Origin: CAYUIV01 sp964444925
GTDB lineage: Bacteria > Pseudomonadota > Gammaproteobacteria > Diplorickettsiales > Diplorickettsiaceae
Direction: 5' to 3'
Assembly: GCA_964444925.1 (NCBI GenBank)
Contig: CAYUIV010000001.1
Location: forward strand, 62,001-126,000
DNA: 64,000 nt
Every line of letters begins with the position of its first letter. Positions within the stretch are counted from its first letter, which is position 1. The translations under genes were made by a program, and so were the position numbers. The notes under the pieces are model-generated. The model had not been told where the DNA came from, did no database searches, and saw nothing but the letters and a program-made list of their open reading frames with translations. This document shows positions 54,101-62,659 of the stretch, in pieces.

Positions 54101-55360
54101 GTGAATAAATTACTTATTAAAGGCGGAAAACCTCTATCAGGTCGCATTAAAATTGCAGGATCAAAAAATGCTGCATTACCCATTCTGGCCGCCTGTTTAT
54201 TAACGACCGAGCAAGTTGTGCTTTCCAATGTACCGCATCTACGCGATATTTTTTCTATGTTGGAAATTTTAAGTGATATTGGAATGACGTTTAGCATTAA
54301 TCATGCCAAAGATCTTAAGTTGAAGCTACAATTGCCTACTCAAGTTTATGTACATGCAAAACTAGCAAAAAGCTTGAGAGCTTCTATTTTGTTACTTGGT
54401 CCTCTTCTAACACGATTTAAAAAAGCAATTATTTCGTTGCCTGGCGGATGTGCAATCGGTGCAAGACCTATTGATTTACACCTGAAAGGTTTACGCGCAA
54501 TGGGCGCAGAAATTAATATTTATCATAATTATATTTATGCCACCTGCACCCAAAAATTAAAAGGCGCTAACATTCAGTTAGATGTAGCAAGTGTGACGGC
54601 AACAGAAAATCTTATCATGGCAGCAACGCTTGCTGAAGGTAAAACAGTCATCCACAACGCAGCGCGTGAACCTGAAGTAGTGGATTTAATTACCTTTCTC
54701 AATAAACTAGGTGCAAAAATTCAAGGCGCTGGAGAAAAGACAGTGGTAATCGAAGGCGTCACTGGTCTTTTAGGAGGACAACATTTCATCTTAGGTGATC
54801 GAATAGAAGCTGCTACTTTTTTGATTGCTGCAGCGTGTACTAGAGGCAAAGTGACAGTGGAATCTATTTCACCTACTCTTATGACAAGCGTATTGCATAA
54901 GTTAGAACAAGCAGGTACAAAAATTAAAACACAAAAACAACAAATTACGTTAGATGCATCTAACGTAAACGTTAAAGCAATTGATATTGAAACTGATTTT
55001 TATCCTGGATTTCCAACGGATATACAGTCTCAAATGATGGTTTTCAATACAACAGCCCAAGGTGTTTCCAAACTCACTGAAAATATTTTTGAAAATCGAT
55101 TTTTGTATGTGCCTGAATTATGCCGTATGGGTGCCGATATTATTATTAAAGGTCGCTCAGCAATTTGTAAAAGTGTTTCAAGACTAGTGGGCACGCGTGT
55201 TACAGCAAGCGATCTACGAGCTGCAGCAAGTCTTGTATTAGCAGGGTTGATGACAGAAAGTGAAACAGTCGTAGATTGTATTGATTATTTAGAACGTGGT
55301 TACGAGTTTTTTGAAGAAAAATTACTTGCACTTGGTGCTAACATTACTTGTTTAGAGTAA
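54101..55360 (+). CDS. murA: UDP-N-acetylglucosamine enolpyruvyl transferase MurA
   Basis: A 419-residue EPSP-synthase-fold enzyme that performs the first committed step of peptidoglycan synthesis. The UDP-GlcNAc and PEP site residues are in GSKNAALPILAACLL, the catalytic loop is PGGCAIGARPIDLHLKG with the Cys attacked by fosfomycin, and DFYPGFPTDIQSQMM closes the site. The start is GTG. It has the normal length, so the usual mechanism is expected. Confidence 0.96.
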   Translation: MNKLLIKGGKPLSGRIKIAGSKNAALPILAACLLTTEQVVLSNVPHLRDIFSMLEILSDIGMTFSINHAKDLKLKLQLPTQVYVHAKLAKSLRASILLLGPLLTRFKKAIISLPGGCAIGARPIDLHLKGLRAMGAEINIYHNYIYATCTQKLKGANIQLDVASVTATENLIMAATLAEGKTVIHNAAREPEVVDLITFLNKLGAKIQGAGEKTVVIEGVTGLLGGQHFILGDRIEAATFLIAAACTRGKVTVESISPTLMTSVLHKLEQAGTKIKTQKQQITLDASNVNVKAIDIETDFYPGFPTDIQSQMMVFNTTAQGVSKLTENIFENRFLYVPELCRMGADIIIKGRSAICKSVSRLVGTRVTASDLRAAASLVLAGLMTESETVVDCIDYLERGYEFFEEKLLALGANITCLE

Positions 55361-55385
55361 ATACAATAAGATGGGATATGTTGAA

Positions 55386-55727
55386 TTAGCCTGGTGGCCA
55401 TTTTAATATTCGACCACCTAAAAGATGCAAATGAATGTGATTGACCGTTTGTCCTGCGTTTTGATTACAATTTAGAATAAGTCGAAATCCATCATGTTGA
55501 ATTTTTAATTTTTTTGCTTGTTCTTTTGCCGTATATATCATATGACCAACCAATTGCGTTTGATCCAGTGTCAGATGATTCAAGGTTTCAATGTGTTGAC
55601 GAGGAATAATGAGTTGATGCACAGGTGCTTGTGGTGCAATATCATCTAATACAACTAAATGTTCGTTCTCGAAAAGAATAGCATGTTTTGTTTTTTGTAG
55701 TCGACAAAAGAGACAATCTGATATCAT
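55386..55727 (-). CDS. hinT: HIT-family nucleotide phosphoramidase
   Basis: A 113-residue HIT protein. The histidine triad is NHIHLHLLGG, preceded by NQNAGQTV, and the N-terminus shows CLFCRLQKTKHAILFENEHL (zinc-like Cys pair) and APVHQLIIPRQHIETL. It hydrolyses adenosine 5'-phosphoramidates and related compounds. Divergent from ppa. Confidence 0.93.
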   Translation of the reverse strand: MISDCLFCRLQKTKHAILFENEHLVVLDDIAPQAPVHQLIIPRQHIETLNHLTLDQTQLVGHMIYTAKEQAKKLKIQHDGFRLILNCNQNAGQTVNHIHLHLLGGRILKWPPG

Positions 55728-55773
55728 ATAAAAAATTTTTAAATTCGTATTGTATTTGTTGTTGGAGAGAATT

Positions 55774-56325
55774 ATGCAAGGTACAACTCATCAAAAGTTT
55801 CAAGATACCATTACTGAAGATTTAAATGCAATCACAGTGATGATCGAAATTTCTGCACAAAGTTTCCCCATTAAATATGAAATGCAAGCACACACCAACT
55901 ATCTTTTCGTGGATCGATTTTTAAATGTTGCCATGCAATTTCCATGTAACTATGGTTACATTCCAGGAACAAAAGGAGGCGATGGAGACACATTAGATGC
56001 ACTAGTTATCACACCCTATCCTTTGAATATAGGTGTTTATATCAAATGTCGTCCAATTGGTACACTCGATATGCGAGATGAATCCGGTGAAGACATCAAA
56101 ATTATTATGGTTCCATCTGATGCTTTAACCAAAGATTATCAGCACATTCAGTCTATACAAGATCTTGAAAAGCATTTTCCCAGCTTACCAAACACCATAA
56201 GACACTTCTTTGAACACTATAAAGATTTAGAAAAAAGTAAATGGGTTGAAGTACGGCCAAATTGGGGAAGTAGTGACGTAGCAAAAACATTGATTTTAAA
56301 AAGTCTTGTATCAGTAGAAAAATAG
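55774..56325 (+). CDS. ppa: Inorganic pyrophosphatase
   Basis: A 183-residue soluble family I pyrophosphatase. The start at 55774 is favoured over an upstream in-frame ATG because TTGGAGAG lies just before it. The active site reads FPCNYGYIPGTKGGDGDTLDAL (metal-binding Asp residues in DGDTLD) and the later motifs are CRPIGTLDMRDESGEDIK and HFFEHYKDLEKSKWVEV. It pulls biosynthesis by removing PPi. It lies nine bases before trpS. Confidence 0.95.
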   Translation: MQGTTHQKFQDTITEDLNAITVMIEISAQSFPIKYEMQAHTNYLFVDRFLNVAMQFPCNYGYIPGTKGGDGDTLDALVITPYPLNIGVYIKCRPIGTLDMRDESGEDIKIIMVPSDALTKDYQHIQSIQDLEKHFPSLPNTIRHFFEHYKDLEKSKWVEVRPNWGSSDVAKTLILKSLVSVEK

Positions 56326-56334
56326 TACTTCATT

Positions 56335-57363
56335 ATGTTTGCAAAACCTAGACTATTAACAGGTGATACACCCTCAGGAAGTCGGTTACATTTAGGTCAC
56401 TGGATAGGATCAATAAAAGAAAGGGTTGCATTACAAGATCAATATGATTGCTATATCATTATCGCAAATGTACATGCCTTGACAACGCATCTTGAACGTA
56501 GTCAAGAAATTTATCGAAATAGTATTGAAATAACAGTAGATTATTTAGCAGCAGGCATTGATCCAAATAAAACAAGCATTTTTATCCAGTCTGAAATACC
56601 TGCCCTCGCAGAGCTTACATATTTTTTTGCTATGCTGACTCCTTTTGCACGATTGATGAGAAACCCTACTTTAAAAGAGGAATTGTCCAGTAAAAAACTA
56701 ACGAAAAATCATTCTTTGGGCTTTTTACTTTATCCTGTCGGACAAATTGCAGATATTTTAGCTTTTCGCCCTAGTAAAGTGCCCGTTGGTGCAGATCAGT
56801 TACCGCATTTAGAAATGACAAGGGAAATTGCGAAACGTTTTAACTACCTTTATCAAAAAGAATTTTTCCCTGTTATTGAAGATTTGAAAAGTGACTCAAA
56901 GCGTTTAGTGGGAATTGGTCCCCCGAATGAGAAAGGTACTTTACCTAAGATGAGTAAATCACTTAATAATGCAATTTATTTAAGCGACTCACCTAAAGTC
57001 ATACAACAAAAAGTAATGTCAATGTATACCGATCCAAATCGAGTACGTGTTACTGACTTAGGTACTATAAAAAATAATCCACTTTGGCAATTGCATGATG
57101 CTTTCAATCCAGATCAAGAATGGGTGTTACATGCAAAGCAACAATATCAATTAGGAAAAATTAGTGATGTTGCATGTAAGCAAAAACTCATTGAAGTACT
57201 CATTGATTTTTTAAAACCAATGCAGGAAAGAAGAAAATTTTATGAGAAAAATCAAAGCGCGATACTACAAATTTTAAAAGAAGGGACAGCACGTGCTAAT
57301 GTAATTGCACAAGATACGCTATCAAAAGTTAAGAAGATGACTTGGCAACAGTATTTTTCATAG
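56335..57363 (+). CDS. trpS: Tryptophanyl-tRNA synthetase
   Basis: A 342-residue class Ic synthetase. The HIGH-like site is TGDTPSGSRLHLGHWIGSI, the middle has VPVGADQLPHLEMTREIAKR, and the KMSKS loop is LPKMSKSLNNAIYLSD. It is nearly the same length as E. coli TrpRS (334), so no domain is missing. It lies nine bases downstream of ppa. Confidence 0.95.
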   Translation: MFAKPRLLTGDTPSGSRLHLGHWIGSIKERVALQDQYDCYIIIANVHALTTHLERSQEIYRNSIEITVDYLAAGIDPNKTSIFIQSEIPALAELTYFFAMLTPFARLMRNPTLKEELSSKKLTKNHSLGFLLYPVGQIADILAFRPSKVPVGADQLPHLEMTREIAKRFNYLYQKEFFPVIEDLKSDSKRLVGIGPPNEKGTLPKMSKSLNNAIYLSDSPKVIQQKVMSMYTDPNRVRVTDLGTIKNNPLWQLHDAFNPDQEWVLHAKQQYQLGKISDVACKQKLIEVLIDFLKPMQERRKFYEKNQSAILQILKEGTARANVIAQDTLSKVKKMTWQQYFS

Positions 57364-57694
57364 TAGCGTTATCTGAATTAACGAAGATAGGTCAAGTAAT
57401 AGTTAACGTACGCGGATACCAAAATAATCTACACACTTAGAAAGCATAATGTCATGATATTAGAAGACAGGCGCAAACCTATCTTTCGCTTTATACAATT
57501 ACATTATGCTGTTTTATCTATTAATTGTCATGATAACGCGTTTGAAAAAAGTTTTATTCAAGTTATACAAAATAGTTTAGGTACTAGATAAATTTATTAA
57601 AGAGAAACTTTAGTACAACAAGTACATAGGACTTTTCAAAGCGTATACTAATCATTACAATTGCCTAACTTAACTAGCAATTTTTGGAGAAAAT
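57364..57694. other. Gap upstream of rpoZ
   Basis: About 330 bases. It has one ATG frame of 45 codons at 57454-57591 (MILEDRRKPIFRFIQLHYAV...) without a ribosome site or recognised family; I do not call it a gene. The last 50 bases form the rpoZ leader. Confidence 0.4.
57644..57649 (+). promoter_or_regulatory. Possible -10 box for rpoZ
   Basis: TATACT, 51 bases before the rpoZ ATG, close to the sigma-70 -10 consensus. No good -35 box is seen at the right spacing, so support is weak. Confidence 0.3.
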
Positions 57695-57889
57695 ATGGCA
57701 CGTATCACAGTAGAAGATAGTTTAAAGAAGATAAAAAAGGCGGATCGCTTTAAACTAGTACATGAAGCAGTCAAGCTTGCAAAATTAGCCCCTTTGACTG
57801 ATATAAAGCATAAACCTGCCGTATGGGCTTTGAAAATGATTGCTGAAGGTAAATACCAAAGCAGTGAAAATTTAGATGAAAAAGAATAG
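57695..57889 (+). CDS. rpoZ: RNA polymerase omega subunit, short form
   Basis: A 64-residue omega subunit. It opens with MARITVEDSLKKIKKADRFK and continues LVHEAVKLAKLA (E. coli has [21 protein letters not shown]), then HKPAVWALKMIAEGKY, where the conserved region KPTVIALREIEEG lies in others. It is shorter than E. coli omega (91), mainly at the C-terminus. The ribosome site TTTGGAGA, seven bases upstream, is clear. gmk, its usual neighbour, lies about 2.7 kb downstream. Confidence 0.88.
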   Translation: MARITVEDSLKKIKKADRFKLVHEAVKLAKLAPLTDIKHKPAVWALKMIAEGKYQSSENLDEKE

Positions 57890-58126
57890 CCTTCTTTTTT
57901 TTAGAAATTGATTCAGTACAGTAAAAAACTTTTATAGCATAAATTTTTGGTGATCAGTTACATACATGGTAGTAAAAAGACAAGCCGGGAAGAACAAGAA
58001 ACTCATTTTTCAGAGTACATGATAACTTTTAAAAGATCATGCAATGAACATGATTTGTAAGAAAACATTTAAATGAATTAGTTAAATTCTTTTAATCAAT
58101 TTTTTAGAATACCCAACTTGCATGGT

Positions 58127-59452
58127 ATGAACCGCATTATTTTAGGATTAGGTAAAACTGGATTAAGTATTGCACAGCATTTTTTAAAACGAGATTTGTT
58201 TTTCAAAGTCATGGATACGCGTACGGCGCCTCCTTTTTTGGATAGTTTTAAAAAAAGATATACACATATTCCAATTTACCTAGGTGGCCTCAATGCACAA
58301 TGGATTCAAGAGGCGCATGAAATTTTTATCAGTCCAGGGCTACATCCTAAAAGCTATGCATCCATTAGAAAGATTAATAGTAGAGTAAAATTATGCAGTG
58401 ATTTAGATCTGTTCGACCAAATAGTAAATGCTCCTGTTATTGGTATTACAGGCACTAATGGAAAAAGTACCGTTACAACATTAATCACGCAATGTTTAAA
58501 AGCAGCGCATAAATCAGTAAGTGCTGGTGGTAATCTGGGTACGCCAGCTTTAGATCTTTTGAAAAAGACTCCCCCTGATTTTTATGTACTAGAATTATCT
58601 AGCTTTCAGTTAGAAATTACCAAAAACATTCGATTACATACTGCTGTGTTACTCAATATCAGTCCTGACCATCTTGATCGCCATAGTACCCTCATTCAAT
58701 ATCAAAAAATTAAGCAAAAAATCTATAGAAACTGTCAATATGCTATATGGAATCGAGAAGACAGTGCAACTTATCCAAGCTATGCAGTAAAAAAACTGAT
58801 TAGTTTTGGTATTAAAGCTCAAGCAAATGCATTTAATTTACAAAAGAAAGGTGAGGATATTTGGCTATCTGAAGGAAAACAATTACTATTAAATGTCAAT
58901 AAACTCAAAATTAAAGGTCAACATAACTGGCTGAACACGTTAGCCGTGCTTGCAATTCAAAAAGCAGTAGGTATCTCTTTAACTCAGACAATCAGTGCGT
59001 TAACGAAATTTGAGGGATTACCACATAATACTGAAAAAATTGTTGAAAAATCTGGTGTAGTATGGATCAATGATTCCAAAGCAACAAATGTGCATGCAAG
59101 CTTAGCTGCATTTGCAAGCTTTAAACAAGAACAGTCCAAAAGGATCATAGCTATCATGGGTGGGTTAGATAAAAATATAAGCTATCAAGCACTTTGTGAG
59201 CCTTTAAAAAAATATACGAAACATCTTATTTTAATTGGTAGTACAATGCAGTTTATGAAAAAAATTTTTCATCATATTGTTCCTATTTCCGAAGCAATTG
59301 ATTTAAAAGAAGCAGTAAATCTTGCCTCCAAATATGCAAAACAAGGTGATATAGTATTACTGTCTCCAGCCTGTGCAAGCCAAGATATGTTTAAAAATTA
59401 TATCGAGAGAGGAAATTGTTTTAAAGAGCAAGTAAAACTTTTATTGTGTTAA
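58127..59452 (+). CDS. murD: UDP-MurNAc-L-alanine--D-glutamate ligase MurD
   Basis: A 441-residue Mur ligase. The N-terminal dinucleotide-like fold begins MNRIILGLGKTGLSIAQHFL, the ATP loop is VIGITGTNGKSTVTTLIT, then VLELSSFQLEI, LNISPDHLDRHSTLIQYQKI and WINDSKATNVHASLAAFASF. The ATG at 58127 is favoured over a TTG nine bases upstream. It is well separated from mraY and ftsI, unlike the compact dcw cluster of most relatives. Confidence 0.94.
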   Translation: MNRIILGLGKTGLSIAQHFLKRDLFFKVMDTRTAPPFLDSFKKRYTHIPIYLGGLNAQWIQEAHEIFISPGLHPKSYASIRKINSRVKLCSDLDLFDQIVNAPVIGITGTNGKSTVTTLITQCLKAAHKSVSAGGNLGTPALDLLKKTPPDFYVLELSSFQLEITKNIRLHTAVLLNISPDHLDRHSTLIQYQKIKQKIYRNCQYAIWNREDSATYPSYAVKKLISFGIKAQANAFNLQKKGEDIWLSEGKQLLLNVNKLKIKGQHNWLNTLAVLAIQKAVGISLTQTISALTKFEGLPHNTEKIVEKSGVVWINDSKATNVHASLAAFASFKQEQSKRIIAIMGGLDKNISYQALCEPLKKYTKHLILIGSTMQFMKKIFHHIVPISEAIDLKEAVNLASKYAKQGDIVLLSPACASQDMFKNYIERGNCFKEQVKLLLC

Positions 59453-59468
59453 TACGTTGACGGCATAT

Positions 59469-59720
59469 ATGAAAAACAATACACGCATTATTAAATGTGC
59501 AAAACTAAATCGAGAAGCGCCTGGATTAACATTTGTACCTTATCCAGGCGTATTGGGTGAAAAAATTTATTATCATGTCAGTGAAGCAGCATGGAATCAG
59601 TGGATTGATTATATGACTATTTTAATTAATGAAAATAGATTGGAAATCAACCATCCCGAAGTTAGAAAAATTTTAGAAGATGAGATGGAACATTTTTTCT
59701 TTTCTTCAGAAGAAAATTGA
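59469..59720 (+). CDS. yggX: Probable Fe(2+)-trafficking protein YggX
   Basis: An 83-residue YggX protein, protective against iron-mediated oxidative damage. The conserved Cys is in RIIKCAKLNREAPGLTF (E. coli: FCTFLQREAEGQDF), followed by PYPGVLGEKIYYHVSEAAW and LINENRLEINHPEVRKILE. An upstream TTG would add four residues; the ATG is favoured. It overlaps nothing but is 16 bases from murD and 16 bases from the chosen yicC start. Confidence 0.92.
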   Translation: MKNNTRIIKCAKLNREAPGLTFVPYPGVLGEKIYYHVSEAAWNQWIDYMTILINENRLEINHPEVRKILEDEMEHFFFSSEEN

Positions 59721-59736
59721 TCACGTATTTTTTGTC

Positions 59737-60627
59737 ATGACTATTAAGCTATACAGTATGACGGCCTTTGCAAGCCACACAAACGTGATTAATGATCAAG
59801 ATCATGTAACGTGGTGGATCAAAACGCTCAACTATAAAACTTTAGATATTCAATGCCGATTACCAACCGCTTTTCTACATGTTGAACCCTTGCTGCGCGC
59901 CTATATCAAATCGCATATAAGCAGAGGTCGCATCGAGATTCGCTTAGAATTTCGTTCTGATAACAATATAAAAGAAGAAACTGCAGTTAATAAAACACTT
60001 ATTAAACAACTTCTCAATACCTGTAAAGAAATCGCCCAGTTAGATAAAACACATACCTTTTCATCGATAGATATCTTTAAGGTATTATCCTGGCCTGGTG
60101 TAATGAAAGTGAAGCAAAATGTGGAAAAAGACAGTCAGCTGGATAAAAAGGTATTGCAGTTGTTTGAACAAACGCTCGATCAAGTAATGGAAAAAAAATT
60201 ACAAGAAGGTAAAGCATTACAACATTTTTTATATCGTCATTTAGAAAGTGTAGAAGCACAACTTGCTTTCTTAAACACTCAGCTACCAATGCTTAGAAAA
60301 AAAGTACATCAACGGATAATAAATGTTTTTGAAAAATTCGGTTTAGAAGTGAATCGTGAGAAATTGGAACAAGAACTCGTTTTTTCTCTACAAAGAATGG
60401 ACGTTACTGAAGAAATGGAAAGACTGGTTATCCATGTGAATGAATGTAAAAAACAATTATCTCAACCTAAAGTCAAAGGTGTACAACTTGATTTTCTTAT
60501 GCAAGAACTGATAAGAGAATCAAACAGTTTAAGTGCAAAAATAGGAAATGCAACTTTAAATTTAAGAGTAATTGATATCAAAGTATTAATTGATGCAATG
60601 CGAGAACAAATTCAAAACATTGAATAA
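59737..60627 (+). CDS. yicC: YicC-family endoribonuclease
   Basis: A 296-residue YicC protein. The N-terminal domain opens KLYSMTAFAS (most have MTGFA) and continues TWWIKTLNYKTLDIQCRLP; the C-terminal DUF1732 domain ends SLSAKIGNATLNLRVIDIKVLIDAMREQIQN, complete with the diagnostic K-x-x-IDxMREQiQN. The start at 59737 is chosen because it gives the family N-terminus; upstream in-frame codons overlap yggX. The stop and gmk ATG overlap (TAATG). Confidence 0.92.
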   Translation: MTIKLYSMTAFASHTNVINDQDHVTWWIKTLNYKTLDIQCRLPTAFLHVEPLLRAYIKSHISRGRIEIRLEFRSDNNIKEETAVNKTLIKQLLNTCKEIAQLDKTHTFSSIDIFKVLSWPGVMKVKQNVEKDSQLDKKVLQLFEQTLDQVMEKKLQEGKALQHFLYRHLESVEAQLAFLNTQLPMLRKKVHQRIINVFEKFGLEVNREKLEQELVFSLQRMDVTEEMERLVIHVNECKKQLSQPKVKGVQLDFLMQELIRESNSLSAKIGNATLNLRVIDIKVLIDAMREQIQNIE

Positions 60628-61241
60628 TGGAAGGAAAACTGTATGTCATCTCTGCACCTTCAGGCTGTGGCAAAACAACGTTAGTGAATACAATGCTTAA
60701 ATCTTTTCAAGATATTTGTCTTTCTATTTCTCATACCACAAGACGGCCTCGGTTAAGAGAAAAGCAAGGCGTGCATTACTATTTTGTATCGATTGAATGT
60801 TTCAAGAATTTAATTAAGGCCAAAGCTTTTATAGAGTACGCAATAGTTTTTGATCATTACTACGGTACTTCATTACGTTGGATGACAAAAACATTGCAAA
60901 GAGGCAAAGATGTTATTTTAGAAATAGATTGGCAAGGTGCAAGACAAATTAAAAAATATTTTCCACAAGCAGTGACTATCTTTCTTATTCCACCTTCCCT
61001 TCAAAGCTTAAAAATGCGTCTTTCTAAAAGAGCACAAGACAGTCAACTTATTATCGCTGAACGGATGAAACAAGCACAGCGCGATCTTTCCCACTATAGT
61101 GAGTATGACTATTTAGTACTGAATAAACATTTTAAAAGCGCTGCGAAAGATTTAAGCATGATTATCAACGCTCATCGGCTACAACGTAGTATTCAATCTC
61201 AACGATTAATATCAATCATTGATACGCTTTTATGTAATTAA
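60627..61241 (+). CDS. gmk: Guanylate kinase
   Basis: A 204-residue kinase that converts GMP to GDP. The P-loop is VISAPSGCGKTTLVNTML, the GMP-binding region is ISHTTRRPRLREKQGVHYYF, FIEYAIVFDHYYGTS follows, and the LID is RLSKRAQDS. It overlaps the yicC stop by one base, as in the common yicC-gmk pair. Confidence 0.96.
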   Translation: MEGKLYVISAPSGCGKTTLVNTMLKSFQDICLSISHTTRRPRLREKQGVHYYFVSIECFKNLIKAKAFIEYAIVFDHYYGTSLRWMTKTLQRGKDVILEIDWQGARQIKKYFPQAVTIFLIPPSLQSLKMRLSKRAQDSQLIIAERMKQAQRDLSHYSEYDYLVLNKHFKSAAKDLSMIINAHRLQRSIQSQRLISIIDTLLCN

Positions 61242-61248
61242 TACATTT

Positions 61249-62055
61249 ATGTCTTCTCTATCTTCAATAAAAAATATTATTGCAATTGCTTCTGGAAAAG
61301 GGGGTGTTGGAAAGTCAAATACGACTGCAAATTTAGGACTTGTTTTAAAGAGTCTGGGATATCAAGTGGGTATTCTTGATGCAGATATTTATGGTCCAAG
61401 TATTCCAAAACTGCTTGGTACGACAACCACTACTTCTTTAAAAAGATCTGAAGATGCCCGAATTATTCCAGTTGTAGCACATGGTATACAAATTATGTCA
61501 ATTGCTTATCTTATTGAAGAAAGTGTAGCAGCGATATGGAGAGGACCAATGGCAAGTCGAGCACTACAGCAATTACTGTATCATACAAAATGGAAAACAC
61601 TTGACTATCTGCTCATTGATCTTCCTCCTGGCACAGGTGATATTCCTTTAACACTTTCCCAAAAATTGCCTTTAACAGGTGTATTGATGATCACTACACC
61701 ACAAACAATTGCAATAGCAGATGTAAAAAAATCAATTGCAATGTTTCAAAAGGTAAAAGTACCCATTTTAGGAATTATTGAGAATATGAGTGGTTATCAT
61801 TGTCCGCACTGTGGTGTGGAAGATTTGATTTTTGGATCAGGTGGCGCAGATCAACTTGAAGAAATATACCATATTCCTGTATTAGGCCGTTTACCACTTG
61901 ATACTTTTATAAGAGAGAAAGCAGATCAAGGCAAGCCAATAGATATATCTACGACAAGTCAATATACCCTAACCTATACAGCGATTGCAAAAAAAGTTTC
62001 TCAATTAGTAAAGCAAAAAAAACACCGTGCGTTACCGACAATTAAAATAGAATAG
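61249..62055 (+). CDS. mrp: Mrp/ApbC iron-sulfur carrier ATPase
   Basis: A 268-residue P-loop ATPase of the Mrp/NBP35 family that ferries Fe-S clusters. The deviant Walker A is IAIASGKGGVGKSNTTANLG, the switch region has DADIYGPSIPKLLG, Walker B is YLLIDLPPGTGDIPLTLSQK, and the cluster cysteines are in MSGYHCPHCG. The start at 61249 is eight bases after gmk ends; an in-frame start upstream would overlap gmk. The N-terminal DUF59 domain of longer Mrp proteins is absent. Confidence 0.93.
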   Translation: MSSLSSIKNIIAIASGKGGVGKSNTTANLGLVLKSLGYQVGILDADIYGPSIPKLLGTTTTTSLKRSEDARIIPVVAHGIQIMSIAYLIEESVAAIWRGPMASRALQQLLYHTKWKTLDYLLIDLPPGTGDIPLTLSQKLPLTGVLMITTPQTIAIADVKKSIAMFQKVKVPILGIIENMSGYHCPHCGVEDLIFGSGGADQLEEIYHIPVLGRLPLDTFIREKADQGKPIDISTTSQYTLTYTAIAKKVSQLVKQKKHRALPTIKIE

Positions 62056-62070
62056 TAATACTATTCTATT
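62046..62070. terminator. 11-bp inverted repeat spanning two convergent stop codons
   Basis: AATAGAATAGT and its exact complement with loop AAT. It contains the stop codons of both mrp and rsmD. GC content is low, so it is a weak terminator at best, but it is the only structure between the convergent genes. Confidence 0.55.
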
Positions 62071-62659
62071 GATTAACACGCTCCCAAAGACTATAGCTCA
62101 CTTGCTGTGTTTTATTTTTCTTTAAGCAAATCCAATGTGTTCTCAACAAGTCAGCAATCTCTTCATTTTTTGCACACTCTATATAAATTTTTGCATTAGA
62201 TGAAATAAAATGATTGTTTTCTATCCATAGAAGACTTTTCTTTAATAAATTTTGATTAAAAGGAGGATCTAAAAACAACAGATCAATTGGTAAATGCTTT
62301 GGAGTAGAAATCAATAATTTTTCTCGGGTCAGCTTGTTAAAAGAAGTATCATATATTTGATAATTTTTCTGAGGGATATTAAATTTTTTAGCATGTAAAT
62401 ACAAACTATTTACAACTGCTTTAGACTTATCTATAAATCCTACCCACGCAACACCTCTAGATAGGGCTTCTAAGCCAAGTGCACCGCTTCCTGCAAACAC
62501 ATCAAGGCAAATTGCTCCTTCAATACTCTGTTGTAACCAGTTAAAAACGGTTTCTCTTACTCGGTTAGCTGTTGGTTTAATCAAGTGGTGTTCAGGAAAG
62601 CTAATGTGGCTTTTTTTCCATTTTCCACCAATGATACGTATAAATCTTTTTAACATCAT
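62066..62659 (-). CDS. rsmD: 16S rRNA (guanine966-N2)-methyltransferase RsmD
   Basis: A 197-residue SAM methyltransferase. The N-terminus has RIIGGKWKKSHISFPE (family RIIgGkwRgrkl), motif I is CLDVFAGSGALGLEALSRG, and the catalytic site is LLFLDPPFNQN (DPPF). It modifies G966 of 16S rRNA in the small subunit. Two adjacent ATGs are possible starts. It overlaps the 3' end of ftsI by four bases, an unusual pairing. Confidence 0.94.
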   Translation of the reverse strand: MMLKRFIRIIGGKWKKSHISFPEHHLIKPTANRVRETVFNWLQQSIEGAICLDVFAGSGALGLEALSRGVAWVGFIDKSKAVVNSLYLHAKKFNIPQKNYQIYDTSFNKLTREKLLISTPKHLPIDLLFLDPPFNQNLLKKSLLWIENNHFISSNAKIYIECAKNEEIADLLRTHWICLKKNKTQQVSYSLWERVNQ

